From an uncultured Clostridium sp. (GTDB lineage: Bacteria; Bacillota; Clostridia; TANB77; CAG-508), in the NCBI GenBank assembly GCA_947648215.1, contig CANSMW010000003.1:1-56255 (forward strand): a stretch of DNA of 56,255 nucleotides, written 5' to 3'. Both the position numbers and the translations under genes were made by a program. The notes beneath the pieces are model-generated. The model did no database searches and was not told the origin of the DNA. It saw only the letters and a program-made list of their open reading frames with translations. Positions 1 through 8,334 of the stretch are shown here, piece by piece. Positions within the stretch are counted from its first letter, which is position 1. The number at the start of each line of letters is the position of its first letter.

Positions 1-68
1 CTTCTAGTGGAGTTTTTTTCTGAAACTTACATCGTTTAATTTCTTATTCATTTGTAGAGGAGATATTT

Positions 69-320
69 ATGGAAGAAAAACAAATATTACTTAATAATAT
101 AGATAAAGTTCATACTACTGAAATGGGTATTGATAGAATTAAGAAAAACCTTAAATTAGATACAGATGATGTTGTTGAGTATTGTAAGAATAAAGTTTTA
201 GATAAAAATTGTAATATCTATAAGCAAGGCAAAAATTGGTATTGTGAAATTGATAATATAAAAATAACAATCAATTCATATAGTTACACACTTATAACAG
301 CACACAAATTAAAAAGGTAA
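69..320 (+). CDS. DUF3781 family protein
   Basis: An 83-residue protein with the run HTTEMGIDRIKKNL near residue 15, then DTDDVVEYCK and a C-terminal NSYSYTLITAHK. I recognise this pattern as the DUF3781 family, which consists of small single-domain proteins of unknown function found in Firmicutes. The start is preceded by GAGGAG at about 57-62. The gene lies 6 nt ahead of a GyrI-like gene, so the two probably share a transcript. No membrane segment or signal peptide is visible. Base composition matches the neighbours. Family assignment is from memory of the motif; function is not known. Confidence 0.7.
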   Translation: MEEKQILLNNIDKVHTTEMGIDRIKKNLKLDTDDVVEYCKNKVLDKNCNIYKQGKNWYCEIDNIKITINSYSYTLITAHKLKR

Positions 321-326
321 AAATAG

Positions 327-791
327 ATGGATTATAAAATAATAGAATTAGAAGAATTTAGTGTAATAGGGATAAGGTATGAATTATCAAAATCATTAAG
401 TAATAATGTGAAATTAGCACAAAATCATTGGAAAATATTTAATAGTAAATTAAGAAATAATAAATTGTATTTAGGAAGTAATTGGTGTAAATATGCTTTT
501 ATTGAAAAAATAGAAAATAAGATATTTTATTTTATATCTATTCCTAAAAAAGATTATATATCAGATGACTTTACAGAAAAGACAATTTTGAAAAGTAAAT
601 ATTTAAAGGTAGAACACATTGGCAATATGAATAAACTAAAAGATACTATCAATTATATTTATAAAGAAATAATACCTAAAAATAATATTTTAGTAGAAAG
701 TAGTCAATTTGTTTATTTTGAAAAATATGACTATAAATTTCACTGGAATAGAGAAGATTCTGTTATTGAAATCTATATACCAATAAAATAA
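327..791 (+). CDS. GyrI-like / effector-binding domain protein
   Basis: A 154-residue protein with no DNA-binding domain. The opening (YKIIELEEFSVIGIRYELS), a central WCKYAFIEKIE strand and the ending SVIEIYIPIK fit the GyrI-like or AraC-effector-binding fold (SOUL/GyrI superfamily), which binds small cationic or hydrophobic ligands. It is the size of a stand-alone effector-binding domain. It sits 6 nt after the DUF3781 gene and 31 nt before an alpha/beta hydrolase. A second, different GyrI-like protein follows at 1564, which suggests a small operon for xenobiotic or stress response. Fold assignment is moderately sure; the ligand is unknown. Confidence 0.6.
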   Translation: MDYKIIELEEFSVIGIRYELSKSLSNNVKLAQNHWKIFNSKLRNNKLYLGSNWCKYAFIEKIENKIFYFISIPKKDYISDDFTEKTILKSKYLKVEHIGNMNKLKDTINYIYKEIIPKNNILVESSQFVYFEKYDYKFHWNREDSVIEIYIPIK

Positions 792-822
792 CAAATTACA
801 TGTAAGTAAAGGAGATTCAAAA

Positions 823-1464
823 ATGATAAATATTTTAGTTCATGGATTAGGACAAGATGCAAAAAGTTGGAATGAAGTTAAAAATCAATTAAATAATAAT
901 GGAATAAATGTAGAAACACCAAATCTGTTTTCTATTGAAAAAAATGATCAAGTAAATTATGAGAATCTGTATAAAAGATTTGCTGATTATTGTAATAGTT
1001 TTAATGAAAAAATAAACCTAGTAGGGCTTTCATTAGGTGGAGTATTAGCCATTGATTATATAACAGAATTTCCAGAAAAGGTAAATTCAATAATCCTTAT
1101 AGGAACACCATATGAAATACCAAAGACTATATTTACTATCCAAAATATTATTTACAAATTTATGCCAAAAAGAATATTTGAAAAGATGGGTTGTTCTAAA
1201 AAGGATATAATTAGTTTATTAGATTCAATGAAAAATTTATCTATTCCAGAAAAAGTTTCAAATATAAAAAGCAATACACTAATTATATGTGGAGAAAAGG
1301 AGAAAGATAATATAAATATGAAAAGTGCAAAGCAGTTAAATAAAGTTATAAAAAATAGTAAATTTATAATTATCGAAAATGCAGGACACGAAGTAAATAT
1401 TGATAATTCAAAAGAACTTGCCAATGTAGTTTATAATTTTTGGAAAGATAATGAAAAAATATGA
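823..1464 (+). CDS. alpha/beta hydrolase
   Basis: A 213-residue single-domain hydrolase. Visible hallmarks are the oxyanion-region start INILVHGLGQDAKSW, the nucleophile elbow GLSLGG (Ser at about residue 69), a late acid-bearing strand TLIICGEKEKDN, and the catalytic histidine in ENAGHEVNID near the C-terminus. This is the complete Ser-Asp/Glu-His arrangement of the alpha/beta hydrolase fold. The size and short cap resemble carboxylesterase/RsbQ-like members. The RBS is AAGGAG at 809-814. No signal peptide is seen, so the enzyme is probably cytoplasmic. The substrate cannot be inferred. Confidence 0.8.
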   Translation: MINILVHGLGQDAKSWNEVKNQLNNNGINVETPNLFSIEKNDQVNYENLYKRFADYCNSFNEKINLVGLSLGGVLAIDYITEFPEKVNSIILIGTPYEIPKTIFTIQNIIYKFMPKRIFEKMGCSKKDIISLLDSMKNLSIPEKVSNIKSNTLIICGEKEKDNINMKSAKQLNKVIKNSKFIIIENAGHEVNIDNSKELANVVYNFWKDNEKI

Positions 1465-1563
1465 AGTAACGTAAAACGTTATGTAAAGGAAATAGGAAGG
1501 AAAATCTATGTAAGATATAGGACAGGCTTGGCAAGAAATGATGAGTAGAAAGGAAAAGATAAA

Positions 1564-2202
1564 ATGGATTTTGATTATAAAAAAGAATATAAGGAATTTT
1601 ATATGCCAAAGAATAAACCTAGTATTGTAAAAATTCCTAAAATGAATTATATTGCAATTAGAGGAAAAGGAAATCCTAATGATGAAAATGGAGAGTATAA
1701 ACAAACAATAGGACTTTTATATGCGATTGCTTTTACTATAAAAATGAGTTATAAAGGAACTCATAAAATAGATGGTTATTTTGAATATGTAGTTCCACCA
1801 CTTGAAGGATTTTGGTGGCAAGATGAAATGAAAGGTAGTATTGACTATAATAGAAAAGAACAAATGAACTTTATATCGATTATTAGATTACCAGACTTTG
1901 TAACAAAAGAAGATTTTGAGTGGGCTATAAAGGAAGCAACCAATAAGAAAAAAGTAGATTTTTCAAAAGTGGAATTTTTAAGTTATGATGAAGGAAGCTG
2001 TGTTCAATGTATGCACATAGGGTCTTATGATGATGAACCTACTACGATTCATTTAATGCACCAATATATGAAAGATAATGGTTACCAATTAGATATAACG
2101 GATAATAGATACCATCATGAAATTTATTTAAGTGATCCAAGAAAATGTGATGTAAGTAGATTAAAGACAGTTATAAGACACCCAATTAAGAAAATAAAGT
2201 AA
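1564..2202 (+). CDS. GyrI-like small-molecule-binding protein
   Basis: A 212-residue protein with PKMNYIAIRGKGNPND near the start, a Tyr/Phe-rich middle (FEYVVPPLEGFWWQDE) and a late EIYLSDPRKCD. This is the pattern of the larger stand-alone GyrI-like domain proteins (cd/COG4832 type), thought to bind small molecules. The ATG at 1564 follows GGAAAAG, a modest RBS. The 99 nt between it and the hydrolase hold no other gene. It is distinct in sequence from the effector-binding protein at 327. No enzymatic residues are evident; ligand unknown. Confidence 0.7.
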   Translation: MDFDYKKEYKEFYMPKNKPSIVKIPKMNYIAIRGKGNPNDENGEYKQTIGLLYAIAFTIKMSYKGTHKIDGYFEYVVPPLEGFWWQDEMKGSIDYNRKEQMNFISIIRLPDFVTKEDFEWAIKEATNKKKVDFSKVEFLSYDEGSCVQCMHIGSYDDEPTTIHLMHQYMKDNGYQLDITDNRYHHEIYLSDPRKCDVSRLKTVIRHPIKKIK

Positions 2203-2320
2203 CAGATAAGTTTTGAAGAATGGAATTGAAAGAAAGAGAATGAAGAGATATATTTATGTAAAAGTAGTTCCGTTTGAAGTATAAAAAGGATAATAATTTA
2301 GGAAAATTTGAAAATGAATA

Positions 2321-2357
2321 AAAAAGGCTACACAAAAAGGAAAAGATGTGTTATGAT
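2321..2357 (+). promoter_or_regulatory. promoter region of original yebC start (repeated at 10877)
   Basis: A 15-nt string AAAAAGGCTACACAA at 2321-2335 is followed by a -10-like TATGAT near 2352. The same 15 nt recur at 10877-10891, again upstream of a yebC start codon. The duplication suggests both yebC starts once used the same promoter type, one host-derived and one brought by the island. Confidence 0.45.
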
Positions 2358-2417
2358 ATATTAGTAAAAAGCCTATAAATGGTTTAAGTATGAGGAAAAA
2401 TAAAGGAGGAATTAACC

Positions 2418-2447
2418 ATGTCAGGACACAGTAAATGGCATAATGCG
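2418..2447 (+). pseudogene. yebC: 5' remnant of yebC, cut off by island insertion
   Basis: A good RBS (AAAGGAGGAATTAACC) leads to ATG at 2418, and the first ten codons read MSGHSKWHNA, the universally conserved start of YebC/TACO1. The reading frame then leaves the family (IPLNP) and stops at once. The rest of yebC is found 8.5 kb downstream at 10986. The sequence TGGCATAAT at 2436-2444 is identical at 11005-11013, where YebC continues normally. This is therefore the left junction of an inserted element. The fragment may still be transcribed into a dead-end peptide. Confidence 0.85.
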
Positions 2448-2570
2448 ATTCCTCTTAATCCTTAGAGCCACAAGGTAGGGGTAATTTATAAAATAAGTTT
2501 TGGAGCAATTTTGGTGCAATCATTTCTACTAATTTCAATTAATTTGGGTAAAATATATATAAAATGAGAT

Positions 2571-2622
2571 AAAAAAGAGTCAATTTTGGAGTGAGAAATA
2601 CTATCTTATTGACTCTTTTTTT
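2571..2622 (+). terminator. Rho-independent terminator
   Basis: The arms AAAGAGTCAAT and ATTGACTCTTT flank a 23-nt loop and are followed by a T-run ending at 2622. It lies just inside the left end of the yebC island and would stop transcription from the yebC remnant promoter. The A-tract before the stem makes it potentially bidirectional. Confidence 0.75.
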
Positions 2623-3180
2623 ATGTTAAAAATTGTAAAAATATGGCAAATATAATCTTAAATATTATTGAAAAATCAATAAGTTTAGAATGTTTACATA
2701 CTAATCATAGTTGTATGGAATAATGGTTACATAAAGTAAAAAACGAACTTATTTTACATACAAAAATTTGTACGATTAACTACTACTAAAGAAATAATTT
2801 ATACAAGTACAATTTGTTATATTTGATAAAAATTAATGCAAAAAAATTAATAATTTTAACAAAAAAACTAAAAACAAGTATGTCTTGTGTATTTTACAAG
2901 TAAAAAGTTGACAAACAGTAGTACTAAATGCAATGCTATTTAGCATTTTTGAAATGATTGAAAGTGCAACAAATCCTTATTTCATATGTGTTATATTGAT
3001 TTTATAAAGTTAAAAACAGTAGTTGAAATTAGAGTAATCTTCTCATATTACAAAGAAGATTTAATAAAGATGATACTGCAAACGATACTGTAAATGGTAC
3101 TGTAAAAATAAAATTGATATAAAAAATATAGTTGATATATGACTTTTTATTTAAGTACTATGTTACTACAAAAATAATAT
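2623..3180. other. AT-rich non-coding stretch at island left end
   Basis: About 560 nt with no plausible gene on either strand. Base composition is very AT-rich. I see scattered TTGACA-like and TATAAT-like words but no convincing paired promoter, no tRNA and no long repeat. Its position beside the left junction suggests it may contain the integrase binding arm or the decayed remains of a lost integrase, but nothing in the sequence proves that. Confidence 0.4.
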
Positions 3181-3224
3181 TTACAAATGTACAACAAAAT
3201 GGTGAAATTGTAGTACATTTGTAA
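3181..3224. promoter_or_regulatory. inverted repeat upstream of abiE (candidate operator 1)
   Basis: A perfect 12-nt inverted repeat, TTACAAATGTAC at 3181-3192 and GTACATTTGTAA at 3213-3224, with a 20-nt spacer. It has no T-run, so it is unlikely to be a terminator. AbiEi antitoxins of known AbiE systems repress their own promoter by binding two inverted repeats upstream of the operon; this could be the distal one. Confidence 0.5.
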
Positions 3225-3308
3225 TGTTGACCAATATGTAAGATATTGGATGAATAATAAAATAAAGTCGATTTATAATAAAAAATGAAAGTTATTTTTA
3301 TAAAAATT

Positions 3309-3353
3309 AACTTAAATGTCGGAAAAAACTTGATTTTATCCGACATTTAAGTT
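3309..3353. promoter_or_regulatory. inverted repeat directly upstream of abiEi (candidate operator 2)
   Basis: A perfect 15-nt inverted repeat, AACTTAAATGTCGGA at 3309-3323 and TCCGACATTTAAGTT at 3339-3353, with a 15-nt spacer. It ends 25 nt before the abiEi start codon. It is not followed by a T-run. Its place fits negative autoregulation by the AbiEi winged-helix antitoxin. Confidence 0.6.
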
Positions 3354-3377
3354 AAAATATTTATGGGGGAAATAATT

Positions 3378-3920
3378 ATGATTTATACTTATCAAGAATT
3401 AAAGAATGAATATAAAACAGGTTACAGTATTAACAAAGCTATAGAAAAAGGAGAAATATATAAGTTAGAACAAGGATTATATTCAAATAAAAAATATGTA
3501 AATCCAATAGCTTTATATTCAAAAAAATATCCTAAAGCGATAGTAACAATGGATTCAGCATTCTACTTTTATGATATGACAGATGTTATTCCACAAAAAG
3601 TATATTTAGCAACAGAGAGTCATTCTAGAAAAATAGATAATGAGAATATAATTCAATTATTTGTAGATAAAAAAATACTTGATGAAGGTAAAAGTGTAGA
3701 AAAGATAGATGATGAAAATGTAAACATATATGATAGAGAAAGATTATTAGTAGAATTAATTAGGAAAAGAAATCAAATTCCATTTGATTATTATAAAGAA
3801 TTAATTTTAAATTATAGAGCATATAGCAATAAATTAGATATGTATAAAATTGAAAAATATATATCATTATACAAAAATGAATCTAATTTGTCAGATGCAT
3901 TATTAAGAGAGGTGTTTTAA
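3378..3920 (+). CDS. abiEi: AbiEi-family antitoxin
   Basis: A 180-residue protein and the first gene of a two-gene toxin-antitoxin unit. The N-terminus (IYTYQELKNEYKTGYSINKAIEKGEIYKLEQGLYS) is the winged-helix domain typical of AbiEi, and the segment YPKAIVTMDSAFYFYDMTDVIPQKVYLAT is the conserved core of the family C-terminal domain. I prefer ATG 3378 over ATG 3363 because GGGGGA then sits 9 nt upstream. Its stop codon overlaps the toxin start (TAATG). Established AbiEi proteins neutralise AbiEii and repress their own promoter; two inverted repeats upstream fit this. The length is close to the shorter members of the family. Confidence 0.8.
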   Translation: MIYTYQELKNEYKTGYSINKAIEKGEIYKLEQGLYSNKKYVNPIALYSKKYPKAIVTMDSAFYFYDMTDVIPQKVYLATESHSRKIDNENIIQLFVDKKILDEGKSVEKIDDENVNIYDRERLLVELIRKRNQIPFDYYKELILNYRAYSNKLDMYKIEKYISLYKNESNLSDALLREVF

Positions 3921-4732
3921 TGAACATAGAAGAATTAGTACACAATTATTTAAAAAGTGGTTATGGAATAATAGATGCTGAAAGTAAAGTATGCCAAGAT
4001 ATTATTCTTTTAAAAATTGCAAATTCTAGATTTTCAAAAAATATAACCATAAAAGGTGGAGTAGTAATACATAGTATATCAAATGATTTACGTAGAGCAA
4101 CTCGTGACTTAGATTTAGATTTTATCAAATACTCATTAGAAGATTCGTCAATAAGAAAATTCATTGAAGAATTAAACTTGATAGATGATGGAATAAAAAT
4201 TGAAATAGATGGAGAAATAAAAGAACTACATCATCAAGATTATGATGGAAAAAGAGTTAATATAGAGCTATATGATGAACAAGGAAATAAATTAAGAACA
4301 AAGTTGGATATAGGAGTACATAAATTATTAGATATAAAACAAGATGAGTATTGTTTTGATTTGAGCATTATAAATAAAAATGCAAACTTATTAATAAATT
4401 CAAAAGAGCAAATCTTTGTGGAAAAAATAAAATCTTTATTGAAACTTGGATTTAGATCAACAAGATATAAAGATTTGTTTGATTTCTATTATTTAATAAA
4501 TAAAACGAATTTAAGTAAGAAAAAGTTAATGAATTGTTTTGATATTCTAGTTTTCAAGGATGAAACAATGAAAGAGAAAAATTTAAAAGACATAGCAAAT
4601 AGATTGCAAATGACTTTTAATTCAAATACTTATAGAAGTAATTTAAGTAATCCGAAGAATAATTGGCTAGACATAACAATAGATGATGCTATAGAGAGTG
4701 TACTAAAATACATAAAAGAGTTAGGAGAGTAA
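3920..4732 (+). CDS. abiEii: AbiEii-family nucleotidyltransferase toxin
   Basis: A 270-residue protein translationally coupled to abiEi. The conserved nucleotidyltransferase signature is visible as KGGVVIHS followed by RRATRDLDLDF (residues about 55-75), i.e. the R-x-T-x-D-L-D motif with two catalytic aspartates. Later motifs include NIELYDEQG and a Lys/Arg pair in SKEQIFVEKIKSLLKLG, then STRYKDLFDFYYL. Known AbiEii toxins transfer nucleotides to tRNA or related substrates and halt growth on phage infection. The pair belongs to a six-gene run of defence-type genes read in one direction. Confidence 0.85.
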   Translation: MNIEELVHNYLKSGYGIIDAESKVCQDIILLKIANSRFSKNITIKGGVVIHSISNDLRRATRDLDLDFIKYSLEDSSIRKFIEELNLIDDGIKIEIDGEIKELHHQDYDGKRVNIELYDEQGNKLRTKLDIGVHKLLDIKQDEYCFDLSIINKNANLLINSKEQIFVEKIKSLLKLGFRSTRYKDLFDFYYLINKTNLSKKKLMNCFDILVFKDETMKEKNLKDIANRLQMTFNSNTYRSNLSNPKNNWLDITIDDAIESVLKYIKELGE

Positions 4733-4735
4733 AAT

Positions 4736-5218
4736 ATGATATATTTTATAGCTGATACACATTTTAATCATGAAAATATAATTAAATACTGTAATAGACC
4801 ATTTAAAAATACTTACGAAATGAATGAATACATAATTCAAAAGTGGAATTCAGTTGTTAAAAAAGATGATACCGTATATCATTTGGGTGATGTAGGATTT
4901 GGCTCGTTACAAGAAGTTAAAAGCTTGGTAGAAAGATTAAATGGAACAAAGATATTAATTAAGGGAAATCATGACTTAAAAATTGGCATGAATACATGGA
5001 AAGAGATCGGCTTTTTAGAAGTATATAAGAAGAGAATTGTTTTAGGTGATTTGCTATTAACACATGCACCAACTGACAAAGCTGGAGAAAACCAAATTAA
5101 TGTTTTTGGTCATATACATGATAAGCCACTTGATAAAAGATTTGATGAGAAAAATCATATATGTGTTTCTTGTGATGTGGTAGATTATACTCCTGTAAGT
5201 ATAAGTATGATTAAATGA
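4736..5218 (+). CDS. calcineurin-like metallophosphoesterase
   Basis: A 160-residue protein with all the metal ligands of the small MPE family in order: ADTHFNH (D-x-H), HLGDVGFG (GD), IKGNHD (GNHD), LTHAP and FGHIHD (GHxH). It starts 3 nt after abiEii, preceded by AGGAG. Family members hydrolyse phosphodiesters or nucleotides with two metal ions. Its place between AbiE and Gabija suggests a role in, or hitch-hiking with, the defence operon. The substrate is unknown. Confidence 0.85.
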   Translation: MIYFIADTHFNHENIIKYCNRPFKNTYEMNEYIIQKWNSVVKKDDTVYHLGDVGFGSLQEVKSLVERLNGTKILIKGNHDLKIGMNTWKEIGFLEVYKKRIVLGDLLLTHAPTDKAGENQINVFGHIHDKPLDKRFDEKNHICVSCDVVDYTPVSISMIK

Positions 5219-5278
5219 CTAGAGCATTAATTAATAACTATAAAAAATATGTAAATGAAAGTGAAATAAGAGGATAAT

Positions 5279-7039
5279 ATGTATATTAAAAATGTAAGAA
5301 TTAAAAATTTTAGAAATTTTAAAGATTTAACAATACCACTAAATAGATTTACTATTTTAATTGGAGAAAATGATATAGGAAAATCGAATTTAATAAAAGC
5401 TATAAAGTTAGTATTAAACAACAATACATTCGAATATTCAAGCAAAACATTAGGAAATACAGATTTTAATAGTGAGAAAATGCAAGAATTTAAAACTATT
5501 GTAAGTAGCCAAAAAGAGGAAATTGAAAAAGCAATAGATAATAAAGATGATAAATATATAAATGAGATAATTCCAATTATTGAAATAGAAGTAACTTTTG
5601 TAGAAGCAAAAGATTACTATCAAAAAGCTTTATTAAGTGATTGGCTTAATGAAGATAAAGAAGGAGAATGTTATAAAGTAAAATATATTTTTGAACCTAA
5701 AGACAAAATTAAATTTTTAAAGGAAGTATTAGAAATTTCCAAATTAGGAAAAGAATATATGATACCATTAGATATGTATGAGTATAAAATAATATCTACT
5801 AATAATGGAAAAGGTGTAAGGTTTGACAAATTTCAAAATTTTAATATTAGTTACATTGGGGCTGAAAGAGATAACTTTTCTGAAAATGATAAACAAAATT
5901 CATATAAATTGATAAGTTCACTTTTAGAAAAAAATTTAGAGATTAAAGATAGATATCAAGCAAATAAGGCATATGATGAATTTTTTGATAAATTAAAAGA
6001 ATTAAAATCTTTTAAAAAGGTATTCGAGAAATTTGAAAATTCAGATTTTGATAATTGGAGAGATATAGTTGATGATTTAGAATTAGGACCTAATTCACCA
6101 AATTTGAAGAGTATTTTTTCTAATATTAATATGGTATATGGAAATGAGTTTTTATATCAAAAAGGATTAGGAAAAAGAAATTTATTATTAACTATTTTAT
6201 TATTTACCAATTATATTAATGATGATAGAAGATTTAATTTTATAGCTATTGAAGAACCAGAAGCACATATGTGCGTAAATAATTTAAATATAGCTATAGA
6301 CTTTATTAGTAAAAGTGTAGAAAAACTAAGTAATAATAGCTTTAACCAGATTCTGATTACTACACATAACTATGGTATAATTAATAAATTAAAATTTGAG
6401 AATGTTGTATTATTAAAAGAAACGAAGGCTATAAATTTTAGCAAACATGAAAAAGCTAGTAAATATCTAGCTAAAAGACCTAATTTTGATATTTTAAAAA
6501 TTTTACTTGCTAAAAGAGTTATTTTAGTTGAGGGACCTACAGAGGAAATGCTTATAAATACATATTTGCAAAAAAATAAAGATAATTTAAATATGGCAGA
6601 AGTAATTGTTACTGGTAAAGGCTATAAAACATTTTTAGATATTTGGAAATTGATTAATAAAGATACATATAAAAAAAATGGAATAGTTAGGGATTATGAC
6701 AATCAACCAAAAGCTAAAAGGAAGCATCATGAATATGATGATAATACAAATATTTTTGTAAGAACAACAGAAGGTTATACTCTTGAAGATGACTTAGTGC
6801 AACAAGGTAAAAATAAAAGTGAATTAGAAAAAATTTTTAAAGAAGAAATAAATGATGATGAAATAACACATTATTTAAAGACCAATAAAACGGAAGCAAT
6901 GTATAAAATATGTGATAAAATATTAGATGGTAGTACCAATATTGAATTACCAAAACATATAAAGGAGATTATAGATAAAGTATGCGAAAAAGCCAAGTGC
7001 AAATTGCAGGAGCAGGAGCAGGAAAAACATATGGATTAG
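5279..7039 (+). CDS. gajA: Gabija GajA: OLD-family ATPase-TOPRIM nuclease
   Basis: A 586-residue protein. The N-terminal ABC-type ATPase shows IKNFRNFKDL, the Walker A GENDIGKSN (about residue 30), Walker B FIAIEEPEAHM (about 325) and the H-loop ITTHNYG. A C-terminal TOPRIM nuclease follows, with the metal-binding VILVEGPTEEML (about 415), VTGKGYKTF and RDYDN. This is the OLD nuclease layout. Immediately downstream and overlapping is a UvrD-type helicase, which makes the pair Gabija rather than a lone OLD protein. GajA of the Bacillus reference system is almost the same length (about 580). Known Gabija complexes nick or degrade DNA when nucleotide pools fall during phage infection. No in-frame CGG occurs. 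Confidence 0.9.
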   Translation: MYIKNVRIKNFRNFKDLTIPLNRFTILIGENDIGKSNLIKAIKLVLNNNTFEYSSKTLGNTDFNSEKMQEFKTIVSSQKEEIEKAIDNKDDKYINEIIPIIEIEVTFVEAKDYYQKALLSDWLNEDKEGECYKVKYIFEPKDKIKFLKEVLEISKLGKEYMIPLDMYEYKIISTNNGKGVRFDKFQNFNISYIGAERDNFSENDKQNSYKLISSLLEKNLEIKDRYQANKAYDEFFDKLKELKSFKKVFEKFENSDFDNWRDIVDDLELGPNSPNLKSIFSNINMVYGNEFLYQKGLGKRNLLLTILLFTNYINDDRRFNFIAIEEPEAHMCVNNLNIAIDFISKSVEKLSNNSFNQILITTHNYGIINKLKFENVVLLKETKAINFSKHEKASKYLAKRPNFDILKILLAKRVILVEGPTEEMLINTYLQKNKDNLNMAEVIVTGKGYKTFLDIWKLINKDTYKKNGIVRDYDNQPKAKRKHHEYDDNTNIFVRTTEGYTLEDDLVQQGKNKSELEKIFKEEINDDEITHYLKTNKTEAMYKICDKILDGSTNIELPKHIKEIIDKVCEKAKCKLQEQEQEKHMD

Positions 7040-8334
7040 CAGAATTGATATGTAATAGTGAAATAGAATATGGAAAAAACATATACGCAATAACCTATAC
7101 TAATTATGCTAAAAGAAATATCGAAGAAAAAGTATTAGAACAAAAGGGATATATTCCTGATAATATAAAAATATCTACAATACATACTTTTCTATTGAAT
7201 GAAATTATTTATCCATATAGTAGTTACATATTAAATAAAAAGATAAATAAGGCATCTTCAGTTTCTCTGCCTGATGATAAAAAAAGAAGAAACAGTAAAA
7301 TGTCACAATTAGAAAAACAAGGAATAGTTCATAATGAGAAAGTTTTTAATATAGCAAAACAAATTATTGTAGGTAATAAACAGCAAACTAAAAAAGAAAA
7401 ATATAGAAGAAGTTTAATAATAAATCACTTTATAGCTTCGATTGATTCTATTTATATTGATGAAGCCCAAGATTTAGATAATGATATTGTTGAAATTATA
7501 AAATTAATAGCACTAAATAATATCTATATTTATATGGTTGGTGATCCAAAACAAGCACTTAGAAATACAAAAGTTTTTCTAGATTTTGTAGATGAGGTAA
7601 AAAGTGAAAAAATAGAAAATATGAAAATTCTACCTAATAATAACACAACAAGAAGATTGCCAAAGGAAATTGTTAAAATCACAAATTTATACTGTATAGA
7701 TAATCAACAGCAAGATTCAATATCAGATATAAAAGGTAATATATCTTACATATATGTAGAGGATGATAATTTTGAAAAGATTTTTGATGATATAAAAGAT
7801 AAAAATGGACTTATTTATACCAGAAAAAAAGAAGGCGAATTTAATACTAAAAAAGAAAGAAATATTATGACATCAGAGTTAAAAAGAATATTACTAGAAA
7901 AAAGAGAAGAAAAAGATGATGAAGATGCATTTTTATATGAAAAAGAGAAAGAGTTAGAGGATATATTAAATAGTAATAAGCATTTAAAATCAAGTTTTTT
8001 AGATAAATATGGGATAAGACTGCCTAAGGATGAATTTTATAATCTTTTAAATCAAAATGATACTATTACAAAGTATAAAGTAGAATCAATTGATAAAGTT
8101 AAAGGATTAGAAAATAAAAATTGTATGTTTATAGTAAATGATTCAATGCTTAAATATTTATTAAAGAAAAATACTGAGAGAAATAAGGAATTAAATTATT
8201 TGTATGTGGCTTTAACAAGAACTAAATGCAATCTTATTTTAGGAATTTACACAAAAGAAGATAAGAAAGTAATAGACAGACAATTACAAGAATTAGGAAT
8301 ATATAAATATAAGGAGCTTATAGATAATGAATAA
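6982..8334 (+). CDS. gajB: Gabija GajB: UvrD/Rep-like helicase
   Basis: A 450-residue superfamily 1 helicase. Motif I is QIAGAGAGKT (residues about 7-16), motif Ia AITYTNYAKRNI, motif II YIDEAQDLD (about 160), motif III VGDPKQALR, motif IV-V region VKGLENKNCM, and motif VI YVALTRTK (about 410). It is a compact member close to the Gabija GajB length (about 490), shorter than repair UvrD. It overlaps gajA by 58 nt, so the two are probably translationally coupled. In known systems GajB joins the GajA tetramer to form the large defence complex. Confidence 0.88.
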   Translation: MRKSQVQIAGAGAGKTYGLAELICNSEIEYGKNIYAITYTNYAKRNIEEKVLEQKGYIPDNIKISTIHTFLLNEIIYPYSSYILNKKINKASSVSLPDDKKRRNSKMSQLEKQGIVHNEKVFNIAKQIIVGNKQQTKKEKYRRSLIINHFIASIDSIYIDEAQDLDNDIVEIIKLIALNNIYIYMVGDPKQALRNTKVFLDFVDEVKSEKIENMKILPNNNTTRRLPKEIVKITNLYCIDNQQQDSISDIKGNISYIYVEDDNFEKIFDDIKDKNGLIYTRKKEGEFNTKKERNIMTSELKRILLEKREEKDDEDAFLYEKEKELEDILNSNKHLKSSFLDKYGIRLPKDEFYNLLNQNDTITKYKVESIDKVKGLENKNCMFIVNDSMLKYLLKKNTERNKELNYLYVALTRTKCNLILGIYTKEDKKVIDRQLQELGIYKYKELIDNE

